Positions 45,303-55,458 of a stretch of 64,000 nucleotides of DNA are shown here, piece by piece. The notes below the pieces were generated by a model. The model saw only the letters and a program-made list of their open reading frames with translations, was not told where the DNA came from and did no database searches. Made by a program: the position numbers and the translations under genes. The stretch's first letter is position 1. Every line of letters starts with the position of its first letter. Source of the DNA: Pectobacterium brasiliense (GTDB taxonomy: Bacteria; Pseudomonadota; Gammaproteobacteria; Enterobacterales; Enterobacteriaceae); NCBI RefSeq assembly GCF_016950255.1, contig NZ_JACGFN010000001.1, positions 2,790,001 to 2,854,000 on the forward strand, given 5' to 3'.

Positions 45303-46322
45303 TTATAACCTAGCGGTTTCGTCTTTACGCGTGCGCCCCAATAGGCTCAGCGCCGCCTCTCGGGCGTCTTTCCCACAATACAGCACCTGCCAGAGTTGCT
45401 CAGTAATCGGCATTTCAACACCGTAGCGCTGTGCTAATGCCAGCACCTCTTTCGTATTGCGGTACCCTTCAACAACCTGACCAATGCTATCCTGCGCGCT
45501 CTGTACATCCATTCCCTGCCCCAGCATCATGCCGAAGCGCCGGTTACGGGACTGATTATCAGTACAGGTCAACACCAGATCGCCAAGCCCCGCCATCCCC
45601 ATGAAGGTGGTAGGATCGGCACCCAGCGCCGCACCAAGCCGGGTCATTTCTGCCAGCCCGCGGGTGATCAACGCGGTACGCGCATTCGCGCCAAACCCAA
45701 TGCCGTCAGACATCCCGGCACCGATCGCAATGACGTTTTTCACCGCACCGCCCAGCTGCACGCCGATAAAATCGGGGTTGCTGTAAACGCGGAAGCTCTT
45801 CCCACAGTGCAGCAGCCGTTGCAGGTCGTCAGCAAATTCACTGTCCGTTGATGCCAGCGCAATCGCCGTCGGCATGCCCGCCGCTAATTCTTTGGCAAAT
45901 GTCGGGCCGGATACCACCGCAAGCGGGATGGTTTCACCCAACGCTTCGCGTGCGACATCTTGCAACAAACGTCCCGTTTCCGCTTCCAGCCCTTTGGTTG
46001 CCCACACGATACGCGCATCGGCACGCAAGTGAGGTTTCAATTGACGCAGGACATCACCGAACACATGGCTCGGCACAACGACCAACACGTTTCTGCTGGC
46101 AGCAAGCGCCTGCGCGAGGTTGGTTTCCAGCTGTAGCGAATCGGGGAAAGGCACATCCGGCAGGAATGCCTGATTACAGCGAGCGGCCTGTAACGCCTGA
46201 ATGTGCACAGGGTTGTGACCCCACAACACGACTCGATGGCCATTACGCGCCAGCGTAATGGCCAATGCGGTGCCGTACGAGCCGGCACCGATGACGGTCA
46301 TTGAAGCGTCAGACGCGTTCAT
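45303..46322 (-). CDS. gpsA: Glycerol-3-phosphate dehydrogenase [NAD(P)+] GpsA
   Basis: GpsA reduces dihydroxyacetone phosphate to sn-glycerol-3-phosphate for phospholipid synthesis. The 339-residue cytoplasmic enzyme has the nucleotide loop [12 protein letters not shown] near residue 10, [18 protein letters not shown] near 139, [17 protein letters not shown] near 192 with the catalytic Lys, and [10 protein letters not shown] near 246. Its ATG overlaps the secB stop (TGATG), so the two are translationally coupled. Confidence 0.97.
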   Translation of the reverse strand: MNASDASMTVIGAGSYGTALAITLARNGHRVVLWGHNPVHIQALQAARCNQAFLPDVPFPDSLQLETNLAQALAASRNVLVVVPSHVFGDVLRQLKPHLRADARIVWATKGLEAETGRLLQDVAREALGETIPLAVVSGPTFAKELAAGMPTAIALASTDSEFADDLQRLLHCGKSFRVYSNPDFIGVQLGGAVKNVIAIGAGMSDGIGFGANARTALITRGLAEMTRLGAALGADPTTFMGMAGLGDLVLTCTDNQSRNRRFGMMLGQGMDVQSAQDSIGQVVEGYRNTKEVLALAQRYGVEMPITEQLWQVLYCGKDAREAALSLLGRTRKDETARL

Positions 46323-46792
46323 CAGGCATCCTGAGGCTGCGCAGCACCTTCACCTTCGGTCTGCTGCTGCAGGTAATTCATGAACAGCGCATCAAAGTTA
46401 ACCGGTGCCAGGTTCAGTTGCGGGAAGGTACCGCGAGAAACCAGGCTGGTGATGCACTCACGCGCGTAAGGGAACAGAATGTTCGGGCAGTATGCGCCCA
46501 GGCAGTGCGCCAGTTGAGTTCCTTCGATACCGCCAACGGTAAAGATACCACCTTGCTGAACTTCACACAGAAATGCAGTTTCTTCACCCAGAGAAGCCGT
46601 TACGGTCACACGCAGTACGACTTCATAGATATCATCAGCCAGCTGGCTAGAGGCCGTATCCAGATCCAGTTTTACTTCTGGCTGCCATTCCTGCTGGAAC
46701 ACCTGAGGCGCATTCGGCGCTTCAAAAGAGATATCTTTGGTGTAGATACGCTGGATTTGGAAAGCCATTTCTGTGTTGTTTTGTTCAGACAT
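46322..46792 (-). CDS. secB: Protein-export chaperone SecB
   Basis: SecB is a tetrameric cytoplasmic chaperone that delivers unfolded precursors to SecA. The 156-residue protein has the family core ([20 protein letters not shown] near residue 11, then [15 protein letters not shown] near 95) and an acidic, glutamine-rich tail. It overlaps gpsA by one base. In E. coli, grxC lies just upstream; here there is a 219-base gap with a short repeat and then yibN. Confidence 0.97.
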   Translation of the reverse strand: MSEQNNTEMAFQIQRIYTKDISFEAPNAPQVFQQEWQPEVKLDLDTASSQLADDIYEVVLRVTVTASLGEETAFLCEVQQGGIFTVGGIEGTQLAHCLGAYCPNILFPYARECITSLVSRGTFPQLNLAPVNFDALFMNYLQQQTEGEGAAQPQDA

Positions 46793-46880
46793 GTTAAGTA
46801 ATACCCTTTTGTTAGATTCTCTTGACGTCTTCCGTCGTCATAAGTGGGCGGACGTCAGCACATTTCTGTCATTGTCATAC

Positions 46881-46920
46881 TGCAATCACTGTAGTTGCAA
46901 TAACGGTAGTACTGCAATCA
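46881..46920. repeat. Imperfect triplicated TGCAAT repeat between yibN and secB
   Basis: Units begin at 46881, 46896 and 46913: TGCAATCACTGTAGT, TGCAATAACGGTAGTAC and TGCAATCA. It lies in the secB upstream region, in the place of the missing grxC gene. Confidence 0.55.
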
Positions 46921-47011
46921 GCCTGTCGATTATCCTGCAAAATCGCCGCCATTTTCACGGTGTATGATTGATACACCTGGCACGATGCGGATAGTTTTAC
47001 CACAAACCGTT

Positions 47012-47443
47012 TTATTTGCCGCGGACTAAAGGCAGATTCTCACCGCTCCAGCCAGCCAGACCGTCTTTCAGTACCTGCACACGCTCAAAACCGGCTTTGT
47101 GCAAATTCTCGGCGGCTTCGCGTGAAGAGAGACCGTTGGCGCATACCACGATAATCGGCTGCGACTTATGTTTTTCAAGCTCACCTACGCTGCCGTTCTT
47201 GATGTCGTTCGGCAACAGGTTAAATGCGCTGGCAATATGGCCACGGCGATAGTCGTCACGATTACGGATATCAACGACGACAGCCTCTTCTTTATTAATC
47301 AGTCGGATCGCTTCACCGCGAACCACTTCCTTCACGTTCGACAGTTTACTCTTCACAGTAAGCACAATGACCGCAACCAACAGGGCAACCCAGGAAATGC
47401 TCAAAATAGGGTGCTTGCTAATGAATGGCATAATCTCTTGCAT
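47012..47443 (-). CDS. yibN: Rhodanese-like protein YibN
   Basis: This 143-residue protein has one N-terminal membrane helix ([20 protein letters not shown], residues about 10-29) and a single rhodanese domain with the active-site loop [13 protein letters not shown] (Cys near residue 101). Rhodanese domains carry sulfur as a cysteine persulfide; YibN's exact role in E. coli is not well defined. It is divergent from envC. In E. coli it sits between grxC and gpmM, neither of which is here. Confidence 0.93.
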   Translation of the reverse strand: MQEIMPFISKHPILSISWVALLVAVIVLTVKSKLSNVKEVVRGEAIRLINKEEAVVVDIRNRDDYRRGHIASAFNLLPNDIKNGSVGELEKHKSQPIIVVCANGLSSREAAENLHKAGFERVQVLKDGLAGWSGENLPLVRGK

Positions 47444-47688
47444 GGGGTGTAACGACTCCCGGATCAGTTAAGCAACAAAAATATAAGGTTCCTGAGTATA
47501 CCTGCGCGATACGGCAATTACAGCCAGTAAGCCAATATAGCGTATCGAATCTGCGGTGAGCTTTCCATTTATCTCTATATTGATGCGCCCAGACGCCCGC
47601 CTTTGTGCCATGCTTGTCACGTCTGGAAATAGAAATCAGACAAGAGACAACTGGTAAGCTGCTGTTCATCGTGGAATAATTCACCGCT

Positions 47689-48990
47689 ATGAGTAAAAAC
47701 GCGTTATTTGTACAGAGTCGAGTAGCATGTAGCGCCGATCGCCATTTATCCGCATTACAAAAGCTACTAACCCGCTGCGTCAGCGCACTCTGCGTTGGCG
47801 TTTTGCTGTTGCCCGCGCTCAGCCAGGCTGAAGATAATCAGGCACAGCTTAAGACCCTGCAACAAGATATCGCCGCGAAAGAAAAAAGCGTTCAAGAACA
47901 ACAAAAGCAGCGCAGTGCCTTAATCCAGCAGTTGAAAAAGCAGGAGCAGTCCATCTCTCAGGCCAGTCGTCAACTGCATGAAACGCGCAATACGCTGTCT
48001 ACACTCAATAAAGAATTAGCTAGCCTCAGCGCCTCTATCGCCAAACTGCAATCTCAGCAGGATAAGCAACAAACGCTACTTTCCCGTCAGCTTGACGCCG
48101 CCTTCCGGCAAGGTCAGCACAGCGCACTGCAATTAATGCTGAGCGGAGAAGAAAGCCAGCGCAACGAGCGCATCCTCGCCTACTTCGGCTACCTGAATGA
48201 AGCGCGGCAGAAATCTATCCATGAATTGCAGCAAACGCGCGTAGAACTGGCTGACCAAAAGCGTCAGTTGGAACAAAAACAGGCACAGCAAAAAACGCTG
48301 CTGGGCGACCAACAGCAACAACAGCAGACGCTGGAGCAGGCACAGTCCGATCGGAAGAAAACGCTGTCGACGCTGGAAAGTTCGCTGGAAAAAGATCAGC
48401 AGAAGTTGACGGAACTGCGCCAGAATGAAACGCGGTTGCGCGATCAGATCGCCCGCGCTGAGCGAGAAGCGAAAGCCCGTGCCGAACGGGAAGCGCGCGA
48501 GGCCGCCAAAGTTCGCGCTAAAGAAGAGCAGGCCAAACGCAGCGGCAGCAGTTACAAACCGACTGAAGGTGAACGCTCACTCATGGCCCGAACCGGCGGT
48601 TTAGGACGACCTTCAGGTCAAGCCATCTGGCCGGTTAACGGCCGTATTGAGCATCGTTTCGGTGAACCGTTGCAGGGCGAACTGCGCTGGAAAGGCATGG
48701 TGATTACCGCACCCGAAGGAACGGAAGTGAAGGCGATCGCCGACGGAACCGTACTGATGGCTGACTGGCTACAGGGCTACGGGCTGGTCGTTGTTGTGCA
48801 GCATGGTAAAGGCGATATGAGCCTGTACGGTTATAACCAGAGCGCATTGGTTTCCGTTGGAACTCAGGTCAAGGCAGGCCAACCCATTGCGCTGGTCGGC
48901 ACCAGCGGCGGGCAGAGTCAGCCTGGACTGTATTTTGAAATCCGTCGCCAGGGTCAGGCGGTCAATCCACAACCTTGGCTGGGAAGATAG
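47689..48990 (+). CDS. envC: Murein hydrolase activator EnvC
   Basis: EnvC is a periplasmic divisome factor that activates the amidases AmiA and AmiB under FtsEX control. The 433-residue protein has an N-terminal secretion signal (hydrophobic core about 28-45, LLPALSQAED), a long coiled coil rich in Gln, Arg and Lys (about 50-280) and a C-terminal LytM domain (about 315-430). The LytM zinc-ligand positions are degenerate (VVVQHGKGDMSLYGYNQSA, YFEIRRQGQ), as expected for an activator rather than an enzyme. yibQ follows two bases later. gpmM, usually upstream in E. coli, is absent. Confidence 0.95.
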   Translation: MSKNALFVQSRVACSADRHLSALQKLLTRCVSALCVGVLLLPALSQAEDNQAQLKTLQQDIAAKEKSVQEQQKQRSALIQQLKKQEQSISQASRQLHETRNTLSTLNKELASLSASIAKLQSQQDKQQTLLSRQLDAAFRQGQHSALQLMLSGEESQRNERILAYFGYLNEARQKSIHELQQTRVELADQKRQLEQKQAQQKTLLGDQQQQQQTLEQAQSDRKKTLSTLESSLEKDQQKLTELRQNETRLRDQIARAEREAKARAEREAREAAKVRAKEEQAKRSGSSYKPTEGERSLMARTGGLGRPSGQAIWPVNGRIEHRFGEPLQGELRWKGMVITAPEGTEVKAIADGTVLMADWLQGYGLVVVVQHGKGDMSLYGYNQSALVSVGTQVKAGQPIALVGTSGGQSQPGLYFEIRRQGQAVNPQPWLGR

Positions 48991-48992
48991 CC

Positions 48993-49940
48993 TTGTCTTA
49001 TTTAACCAAAACACCACTATTGGCGTTGAGTCTGCTCGCCCTGTCTCCTTTGGCACTGGCCGGAAAACTTTCCATCGTTATCGATGATTTCGGCTATCGT
49101 CCGCATAATGAGAACCAGATTTTGGCAATGCCGACGGCGATTTCCATCGCGGTATTACCCAACGCGCCGTACGCCCGTGAAATGGCGACCAAAGCTCACC
49201 AGCAAGGGCGAGAAGTGCTGATCCATCTGCCGATGGCACCGATGAGCAAGCAGCCGCTGGAGCGCGATACGTTACGCCCGGACATGAGCAGCGAAGAAAT
49301 TCAGCGCATTATCCGCCAATCGGTCAATAACGTGCCTTACGCTGTGGGATTGAATAACCATATGGGCAGCGCGATGACCGCCAGCCTGCCCGGCATGCAA
49401 AAAGTCATGCAGGCGCTGAGCGCCTACCAGCTCTATTTCCTCGATAGCATGACCATTGGCAGCAGCCAATCGAGCCAGGCCGCGGCAGGAACGAACGTCA
49501 AAGTCATCAAACGCAAAGTCTTTCTGGATGATTCGCAAAACGAAGCCGAGATTCGCAAACAGTTTACCCGTGCGGTGCAAATCGCCCGCCGCAGCGGTTC
49601 CGCTATCGCTATCGGGCATCCACACCCTTCAACCATCCGCGTCTTGCAGCAGATGCTGCCGACGCTAGATACCGATATTGTCTTAGTCCGCCCTAGCCAG
49701 TTACTGAATGAGCCGACGCGGCAGTCTGAGCCTCAGCCGCAGCAGCCCGTCAAACCGCGTAATCCGTTCCACGGTATACCGCAGTGCCAAGTCAAACGGC
49801 CGCCGGAAGCGGTGAAGAACGATGTGTTCTTCAAGCTAGTGAGCAGCAGCATTCGGGAAAGCGCCCCCGTGCTATTTATCAAGCACCGCTGGCAGACCTG
49901 GATTGCTCCAGCCGAGACCGAAGCGCCCAAGCAGCCATAA
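48993..49940 (+). CDS. yibQ: Divergent polysaccharide deacetylase family protein YibQ
   Basis: The protein has a signal peptide (LLALSLLALSPLALAG) followed by a divergent polysaccharide-deacetylase (NodB-like) domain: KLSIVIDDFGYRPHNE near residue 25, VLIHLPMAPM near 75 and VGLNNHMGSAMTA near 115. The function is not established. A TTG start at 48993 is chosen because GGGAAG lies seven bases upstream, which gives 315 residues; an in-frame TTG at 48975 inside envC is the alternative. The proline/glutamine-rich linker near 245-265 precedes a variable C-terminus. It is co-transcribed with envC. Confidence 0.9.
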   Translation: MSYLTKTPLLALSLLALSPLALAGKLSIVIDDFGYRPHNENQILAMPTAISIAVLPNAPYAREMATKAHQQGREVLIHLPMAPMSKQPLERDTLRPDMSSEEIQRIIRQSVNNVPYAVGLNNHMGSAMTASLPGMQKVMQALSAYQLYFLDSMTIGSSQSSQAAAGTNVKVIKRKVFLDDSQNEAEIRKQFTRAVQIARRSGSAIAIGHPHPSTIRVLQQMLPTLDTDIVLVRPSQLLNEPTRQSEPQPQQPVKPRNPFHGIPQCQVKRPPEAVKNDVFFKLVSSSIRESAPVLFIKHRWQTWIAPAETEAPKQP

Positions 49941-49991
49941 TGTCAGGCGCGCGTTTCTCTTTTGCCACCGCGCGGGTTCGCTTCGGCAGGG

Positions 49992-51023
49992 CTATGCCTC
50001 ATCCCAATTGAGAATCACCTTGCCCGACTGACCCGAGCGCATGGCATCGAACCCTTTCTGAAATTCATCAATGTGAAAGCGGTGGGTGATAATCGGTGAC
50101 AAATCCAGTCCAGACTGAATCAGCGCCGACATCTTGTACCAGGTTTCGAACATTTCCCGTCCGTAGATCCCTTTGATAAACAGCCCTTTAAAAATTACCT
50201 CTCCCCAGTCAATCGACATCGGTTCATGCGGAATGCCCAGCATGGCAATGCGCCCACCGTGATTCATCGCTTTCAACATGGCACGAAAGGCCGATGGCGC
50301 GCCCGACATCTCTAACCCGATATCAAATCCCTCGGTCATGCCTAGTTCCATCATCACATCAGCCAGCTTTTCTTCTGCCACATTGACGGCACGTGTTGCC
50401 CCCATTTTACTGGCAAGATCCAGACGGTACGCATTCACATCGGTAATCACGACATTCCTTGCACCAACGTGGCGACATACCGCCGCTGCCATTATGCCTA
50501 TCGGCCCCGCGCCAGCGATCAAGACATCTTCTCCCACAAGATCGAAGGACAGTGCGGTATGCACCGCGTTACCGAAGGGATCGAAGATGGCGGCTAGCTC
50601 ATCAGAAATATTGTCGGGAATGCGAAACGCGTTGTAAGCAGGGATCACCAGATACTCCGCGAACGAACCGGGACGATTTACCCCGACGCCAATAGCATTA
50701 CGGCATAAATGACGCCGTCCGGCACGACAGTTGCGACAGTAGCCACAGGTAATGTGCCCTTCGCCAGAGACCCGATCGCCAATATGAAAACCGTTAACCT
50801 CCTGACCGATAGCGACAATTTCGCCAACGTACTCATGCCCGACGACCATTGGAACGGGAATCGTCTTCTGCGACCATTCGTCCCAGTTATAGATATGCAC
50901 ATCCGTTCCGCAGATCGCGCTTTTGCGGATTTTAATCATGATGTCGTTATGCCCGAGCTCCGGCGTGGGCGAGTCCACCATCCAGATGCCTTCTTCCGGC
51001 CGCAGTTTTGCCAATGCTTTCAT
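49992..51023 (-). CDS. tdh: L-threonine 3-dehydrogenase Tdh
   Basis: Tdh oxidises threonine to 2-amino-3-ketobutyrate with NAD+. The 343-residue zinc alcohol-dehydrogenase-family protein has the catalytic zinc cysteine in [17 protein letters not shown] near residue 38, GHEYVGEI near 65, four structural-zinc cysteines in [19 protein letters not shown] near 95-107, and the nucleotide loop [19 protein letters not shown] near 170. It lies ten bases after kbl on the same strand, and the two make glycine and acetyl-CoA from threonine. Confidence 0.97.
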   Translation of the reverse strand: MKALAKLRPEEGIWMVDSPTPELGHNDIMIKIRKSAICGTDVHIYNWDEWSQKTIPVPMVVGHEYVGEIVAIGQEVNGFHIGDRVSGEGHITCGYCRNCRAGRRHLCRNAIGVGVNRPGSFAEYLVIPAYNAFRIPDNISDELAAIFDPFGNAVHTALSFDLVGEDVLIAGAGPIGIMAAAVCRHVGARNVVITDVNAYRLDLASKMGATRAVNVAEEKLADVMMELGMTEGFDIGLEMSGAPSAFRAMLKAMNHGGRIAMLGIPHEPMSIDWGEVIFKGLFIKGIYGREMFETWYKMSALIQSGLDLSPIITHRFHIDEFQKGFDAMRSGQSGKVILNWDEA

Positions 51024-51033
51024 GATGGTTTCC

Positions 51034-52230
51034 TCAGATGATCACACCCAGACGTTTGCCCACACGGATAAAAGCCTCGATGGCGAATTCGATTTGCTGC
51101 GGCGTATGGGCGGCCGACATTTGGGTGCGAATACGTGCCTGACCGAGGGGGACAACGGGATAGAAAAAGCCGGCGACATAAACACCTTCCCGCTGTAGCG
51201 CCTGCGCAAAATCCTGTGCCAGTTGCGCCTCACCCAACATGACGGGAATAATGGCGTGATCGGCACCTGCCAGCGTGAACCCTGCGGCCGTCATCTTTTC
51301 ACGGAACAGACGGGCATTTGTCCACAGACGCTCACGCCGTTCGCCACTCTGTTCCAGCAAATCCAATACCCTGAGCGACGCGGTGACAATGGCAGGCGCG
51401 AGCGAGTTGGAAAACAGATAGGGGCGAGAGCGCTGGCGCAACCAGTCGATCACCTCGCGCTTGCCCGCCGTATAGCCACCTGACGCACCGCCCAGCGCCT
51501 TACCTAGCGTGCCGGTGATGATGTCAACACGATCCATCACTCCGCAGTGTTCATGCGTTCCGCGCCCTTGTTCACCGACAAATCCCACCGCATGCGAATC
51601 ATCCACCATCACGAGCGCATCATAGCGATCCGCCAGATCGCAAATCCCCTGCAAATCTGCAATGACGCCATCCATCGAGAAAACGCCGTCGGTGGCGATC
51701 ATGACGTGCCTTGCCCCTTCCGCTCTGGCCAGTTGCAGCTGTGCTTCCAACTGACTCATATCGTTATTGGCATAGCGGTAGCGCCGCGCCTTCGATAGCC
51801 GAATACCGTCGATGATTGAGGCATGATTAAGCGCATCGGAAATAATCGCATCCTCCGGCCCCATCAGCGTTTCAAACAGCCCACCGTTAGCATCAAAACA
51901 GGAGGAATAGAGAATCGCATCGTCCATTCCCAGAAACTCTGCCAGCTTATGCTCCAGCGCTTTATGGATATCCTGCGTTCCACAGATGAATCGCACCGAA
52001 GCCATACCAAAACCGTGGCTGTCCAATCCGGCTTTTGCAGCGGCAATCAGCTCAGGGCTGTCCGCCAGACCAAGATAATTATTGGCACAGAAATTGAGCA
52101 GGCGGTCGCTATCCATCACCTCGATTTCAGCCTGCTGTGCAGAGGTAATGATGCGCTCCTCTTTGAACACCCCTTCGGTGCGTGCAGCCATAATTTGTGC
52201 AGTAAGTTGTTGATAAAAAGCGGCAGGCAT
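51034..52230 (-). CDS. kbl: Glycine C-acetyltransferase (2-amino-3-ketobutyrate CoA ligase) Kbl
   Basis: Kbl is a PLP enzyme that splits 2-amino-3-ketobutyrate with CoA to glycine and acetyl-CoA. The ATG at 52230 ([14 protein letters not shown]) has GGAG upstream and gives 398 residues, the E. coli length; the frame opens five codons earlier. Signature segments are [17 protein letters not shown] near residue 47, [18 protein letters not shown] near 206, and the PLP lysine in [17 protein letters not shown] near 244. It leads the kbl-tdh operon and diverges from hldD. Confidence 0.97.
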   Translation of the reverse strand: MPAAFYQQLTAQIMAARTEGVFKEERIITSAQQAEIEVMDSDRLLNFCANNYLGLADSPELIAAAKAGLDSHGFGMASVRFICGTQDIHKALEHKLAEFLGMDDAILYSSCFDANGGLFETLMGPEDAIISDALNHASIIDGIRLSKARRYRYANNDMSQLEAQLQLARAEGARHVMIATDGVFSMDGVIADLQGICDLADRYDALVMVDDSHAVGFVGEQGRGTHEHCGVMDRVDIITGTLGKALGGASGGYTAGKREVIDWLRQRSRPYLFSNSLAPAIVTASLRVLDLLEQSGERRERLWTNARLFREKMTAAGFTLAGADHAIIPVMLGEAQLAQDFAQALQREGVYVAGFFYPVVPLGQARIRTQMSAAHTPQQIEFAIEAFIRVGKRLGVII

Positions 52231-52472
52231 AGCGTCACTCTCCAATAAAAAGATTGCGTTATGGTTTTTAAGCTAGCGGATGTGGGCAGAAATGCGGGGT
52301 AAACAGTCTGAAAATGCTGGCTTCGTCACGGCCTGAATCATCTTAAAAACGTGGGGGCAACACGTGATAAATTAAGCTCTGGCTGCTTGCGGTAAAATGA
52401 AATGCTATTATAGCGGTCATAAACAGTGTGGGGCGCGGTGCCTCACCGGCAAGATTAATAAAGGTCGCGCCC

Positions 52473-53405
52473 ATGATTATCGTTACTGGCGGTGCCGGTT
52501 TTATCGGCAGCAATATCGTAAAATCTCTGAATGACATCGGCTATCGGGACATTCTGGTTGTCGATAACCTGAAAGACGGCACCAAGTTCGCCAATCTGGT
52601 CGATCTGGACATCGCAGATTACGTGGATAAAGAAGATTTCATCGCCAGCATCGTTGCAGGTGACGATCTGGGCGATATCGATGCCGTATTCCATGAAGGC
52701 GCTTGCTCTTCCACCACCGAGTGGGATGGCAAATACATGATGGATAACAACTATCAGTATTCTAAAGACGTGCTGCACTACTGCCTCGATCGCAACATTC
52801 CGTTCCTGTATGCCTCTTCTGCCGCAACCTACGGCGGCCGCAACGATAACTTTATCGAAGAGCGCCAATACGAGCAGCCGTTGAACGTTTATGGCTATTC
52901 CAAATTCCTGTTCGACCAGTACGTGCGTGAAATTCTGCCGGAAGCGGAATCGCAGATCTGCGGTTTCCGCTATTTCAACGTCTACGGACCGCGCGAAGGC
53001 CATAAAGGCAGCATGGCGAGCGTCGCATTCCACCTGAATAACCAGATTAATCAGGGTGAAAATCCGAAGCTGTTCTCCGGTAGCGAGAACTTCCAGCGTG
53101 ACTTCATCTACGTCGGTGATGTCGCGGCCGTCAACCTGTGGTTCTGGCAAAACGGTGTTTCCGGCATCTTCAACTGCGGTACGGGTCGCGCCGAATCCTT
53201 CCAGGCTGTCGCGGACGCCACCCTCGCCTTCCATAAAAAAGGCAGCGTGGAATACATCGCGTTCCCTGAGAAGCTGAAAGGCCGCTATCAGGCTTATACA
53301 CAAGCCGACCTCACCAATTTGCGTGCCGCTGGCTATGACAAGCCGTTCAAAACCGTCGCCGAAGGCGTGGCGGAATATATGGCCTGGCTGAACCGTACCG
53401 TTTAA
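52473..53405 (+). CDS. hldD: ADP-L-glycero-D-manno-heptose-6-epimerase HldD
   Basis: HldD converts ADP-D-glycero-D-manno-heptose to the L-glycero form used by the inner-core heptosyltransferases. The start at 52473 ([19 protein letters not shown]) gives 310 residues and begins exactly at the Rossmann loop, as in E. coli; an upstream GTG-type opening adds 15 unconserved codons. The SDR tyrosine and lysine are in [14 protein letters not shown] near residue 140, and the [17 protein letters not shown] segment binds the sugar. waaF and waaC follow closely, the conserved LPS core order. Confidence 0.97.
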   Translation: MIIVTGGAGFIGSNIVKSLNDIGYRDILVVDNLKDGTKFANLVDLDIADYVDKEDFIASIVAGDDLGDIDAVFHEGACSSTTEWDGKYMMDNNYQYSKDVLHYCLDRNIPFLYASSAATYGGRNDNFIEERQYEQPLNVYGYSKFLFDQYVREILPEAESQICGFRYFNVYGPREGHKGSMASVAFHLNNQINQGENPKLFSGSENFQRDFIYVGDVAAVNLWFWQNGVSGIFNCGTGRAESFQAVADATLAFHKKGSVEYIAFPEKLKGRYQAYTQADLTNLRAAGYDKPFKTVAEGVAEYMAWLNRTV

Positions 53406-53428
53406 TCGGATAAGGATTCAAAAGCGGT

Positions 53429-54478
53429 ATGAAAATTTTGGTCATCGGCCCTTCCTGGGTCGGCGATATGATGATGTCGCACAGCCTTTATCGCACGTTG
53501 AAGGCTGAACACCCGGAAGCGGTCATTGACGTGATGGCACCGGCCTGGTGCCGTCCGCTGCTGGCACGGATGCCGGAAGTCAATCAGGCGTTAGCCATGC
53601 CATTAGGTCACGGTGCACTGGAGCTGGGCGAACGTCGCCGTCTTGGCGTATCGCTGCGCGGTGCGGGCTATGACCGCGCTTACGTGCTACCTAATTCCTT
53701 TAAATCCGCGCTGGTCCCCTTCTTTGCCAACATTCCGCAGCGTACAGGCTGGCGTGGCGAAATGCGTTACGGGCTGCTGAACGACGTACGCGTGTTGGAT
53801 AAAGCCGCATTTCCGCTGATGGTTCAGCGCTATGCCGCGTTAGCCTACGATCGTAGCCGTATTCATCGTGCTGAGGATCTACCGCAGCCGCTACTGTGGC
53901 CGCAGTTGCAGGTCAATCAGGCCGAAATTGCGGACGTGATGCAGGCCTTCGAGCTCAGCGATACGCGTCCCATCATCGGCTTTTGCCCCGGTGCCGAGTT
54001 TGGCCCCGCCAAACGCTGGCCGCATTATCACTATGCGGCGTTGGCACAAGCACTGATCGAGCGCGGCTACCAGATAGCGCTGTTCGGTTCGGCCAATGAC
54101 CGTTCGGCCTGTGACGATATCCTTCAGGGATTAACGGAAGAGGCGCGACAACATTGCGCCAATCTGGCGGGGAAAACCTCGCTGGAACAGGCGGTAGTGC
54201 TCATTGCCGCTTGCCACGCCGTCGTCAGCAACGATTCTGGGCTCATGCACGTTGCGGCGGCACTTCATCGTCCGCTTGTCGCGCTTTATGGCCCAAGCAG
54301 CCCCGATTTTACCCCGCCACTGTCCCATCAGGCCGAGGTGATTCGCCTGATTACCGGCTATCACCGAGTGCGCAAAGGGGATGCCGAACAGGGTTATCAC
54401 CAGAGTTTGATCGACATTCAGCCCGAACGCGTGCTCAACGCACTGGATAAGTATCTCATTCCGGGAGCGGACGCATGA
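53429..54478 (+). CDS. waaF: ADP-heptose:LPS heptosyltransferase II WaaF
   Basis: WaaF adds the second L-glycero-D-manno-heptose to the inner core on the cytoplasmic face of the membrane. The 349-residue GT9 protein starts MKILVIGPSWVGDMMMSHSLYRTL and has the nucleotide-sugar segment GFCPGAEFGPAKRWP near residue 187 and SNDSGLMHVAAALHRPLVALYGPSSP near 270. It lies 23 bases after hldD, and its stop overlaps the waaC start (ATGA). Confidence 0.97.
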   Translation: MKILVIGPSWVGDMMMSHSLYRTLKAEHPEAVIDVMAPAWCRPLLARMPEVNQALAMPLGHGALELGERRRLGVSLRGAGYDRAYVLPNSFKSALVPFFANIPQRTGWRGEMRYGLLNDVRVLDKAAFPLMVQRYAALAYDRSRIHRAEDLPQPLLWPQLQVNQAEIADVMQAFELSDTRPIIGFCPGAEFGPAKRWPHYHYAALAQALIERGYQIALFGSANDRSACDDILQGLTEEARQHCANLAGKTSLEQAVVLIAACHAVVSNDSGLMHVAAALHRPLVALYGPSSPDFTPPLSHQAEVIRLITGYHRVRKGDAEQGYHQSLIDIQPERVLNALDKYLIPGADA

Positions 54479-55458
54479 GAGTGCTGATTGTGAAAACATC
54501 GTCGATGGGCGATGTGCTGCATACATTGCCCGCCTTGACCGACGCAATGCAGGCTATTCCCGGTATCCAGTTCGACTGGGTGGTTGAAGAAGGTTTCGCG
54601 CAAGTTCCCAGTTGGCACCCGGCGGTTTCTCGCGTGATTCCCGTCGCAATACGCCGCTGGCGCAAAAGCTGGTTCAGCGCCCCGATACGTCAGGAGCGTG
54701 CAGAGTTCACACGCCAGCTACGCCAGTATCGCTATGATGCGGTTATTGATGCGCAAGGGCTGATTAAAAGCGCGCTGCTGGTGACGCGACTCGCCAACGG
54801 AAAGAAGCACGGATTGGATTGCAAAAGTGCGCGTGAACCACTGGCAAGCTGGTTTTATAACTACCGCCACCCAATAAGCCGTCGGCAGCATGCCGTCGAG
54901 CGCGTACGGGAACTGTTTGCCGCCAGCCTGAACTATCGGAAACCCACCGAGCGCGGCGACTATGCGATTGCCTCACGTTTTCTCTCCCAGTCGCCCGCAG
55001 ACGCCAATCGCTATCTGGTGTTTCTCCACGCCACGACGCGTGATGAAAAACACTGGCCGGAAGCGCACTGGCGTGAACTGATTGCCCTATTGGCACCGAG
55101 TGGATTACGCATCAAACTCCCTTGGGGAGCGTCGCATGAGCACCAGCGTGCATTACGGCTGGCGGAAGGCTTTCCGCACGTTGACGTCTTACCACGCCTC
55201 ACGCTGCAACAGGTCGCCGAGGTGCTTGCGGGTGCCAAAGCAGTCATTTCCGTCGATACCGGGCTTAGCCATCTGACGGCAGCGCTGGATCGTCCGAATA
55301 TCACCTTATACGGGCCAACTGACCCAGGGCTGATTGGCGGCTACGGGATGAATCAGGTGGCGGAAATGTCCGAAAGCCAGAAAATGGAGACAATTCCCGC
55401 TAACCTCGTCCATCAGAAATTAGAGAAGCTGATAGAATTACCTGCATCAGGCGAGTGA
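54475..55458 (+). CDS. waaC: ADP-heptose:LPS heptosyltransferase I WaaC
   Basis: WaaC adds the first heptose to Kdo2-lipid A. The 327-residue GT9 enzyme begins [23 protein letters not shown], with [18 protein letters not shown] near residue 95 and [29 protein letters not shown] near 258. It overlaps waaF by four bases at its start and the waaL frame by four bases at its end, indicating a tightly coupled operon. Confidence 0.97.
   Translation: MRVLIVKTSSMGDVLHTLPALTDAMQAIPGIQFDWVVEEGFAQVPSWHPAVSRVIPVAIRRWRKSWFSAPIRQERAEFTRQLRQYRYDAVIDAQGLIKSALLVTRLANGKKHGLDCKSAREPLASWFYNYRHPISRRQHAVERVRELFAASLNYRKPTERGDYAIASRFLSQSPADANRYLVFLHATTRDEKHWPEAHWRELIALLAPSGLRIKLPWGASHEHQRALRLAEGFPHVDVLPRLTLQQVAEVLAGAKAVISVDTGLSHLTAALDRPNITLYGPTDPGLIGGYGMNQVAEMSESQKMETIPANLVHQKLEKLIELPASGE

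Noticed and set aside
46773..46967. Small plus-strand frame in the secB upstream region, considered as a possible grxC remnant
   Set aside because: It has no glutaredoxin active-site motif (CPYC) in any form; it overlaps secB and the repeat array, so it is probably chance.
48482..48540. Apparent repeat in envC (GCCCGTGCCGAACGGGAAGC region)
   Set aside because: It is explained by the Ala/Arg/Glu-rich coiled coil of EnvC, a normal feature of the family.
52455..53303. Open frame of 282 codons antisense to hldD
   Set aside because: It is a shadow of the highly conserved hldD gene, without its own promoter or ribosome site.
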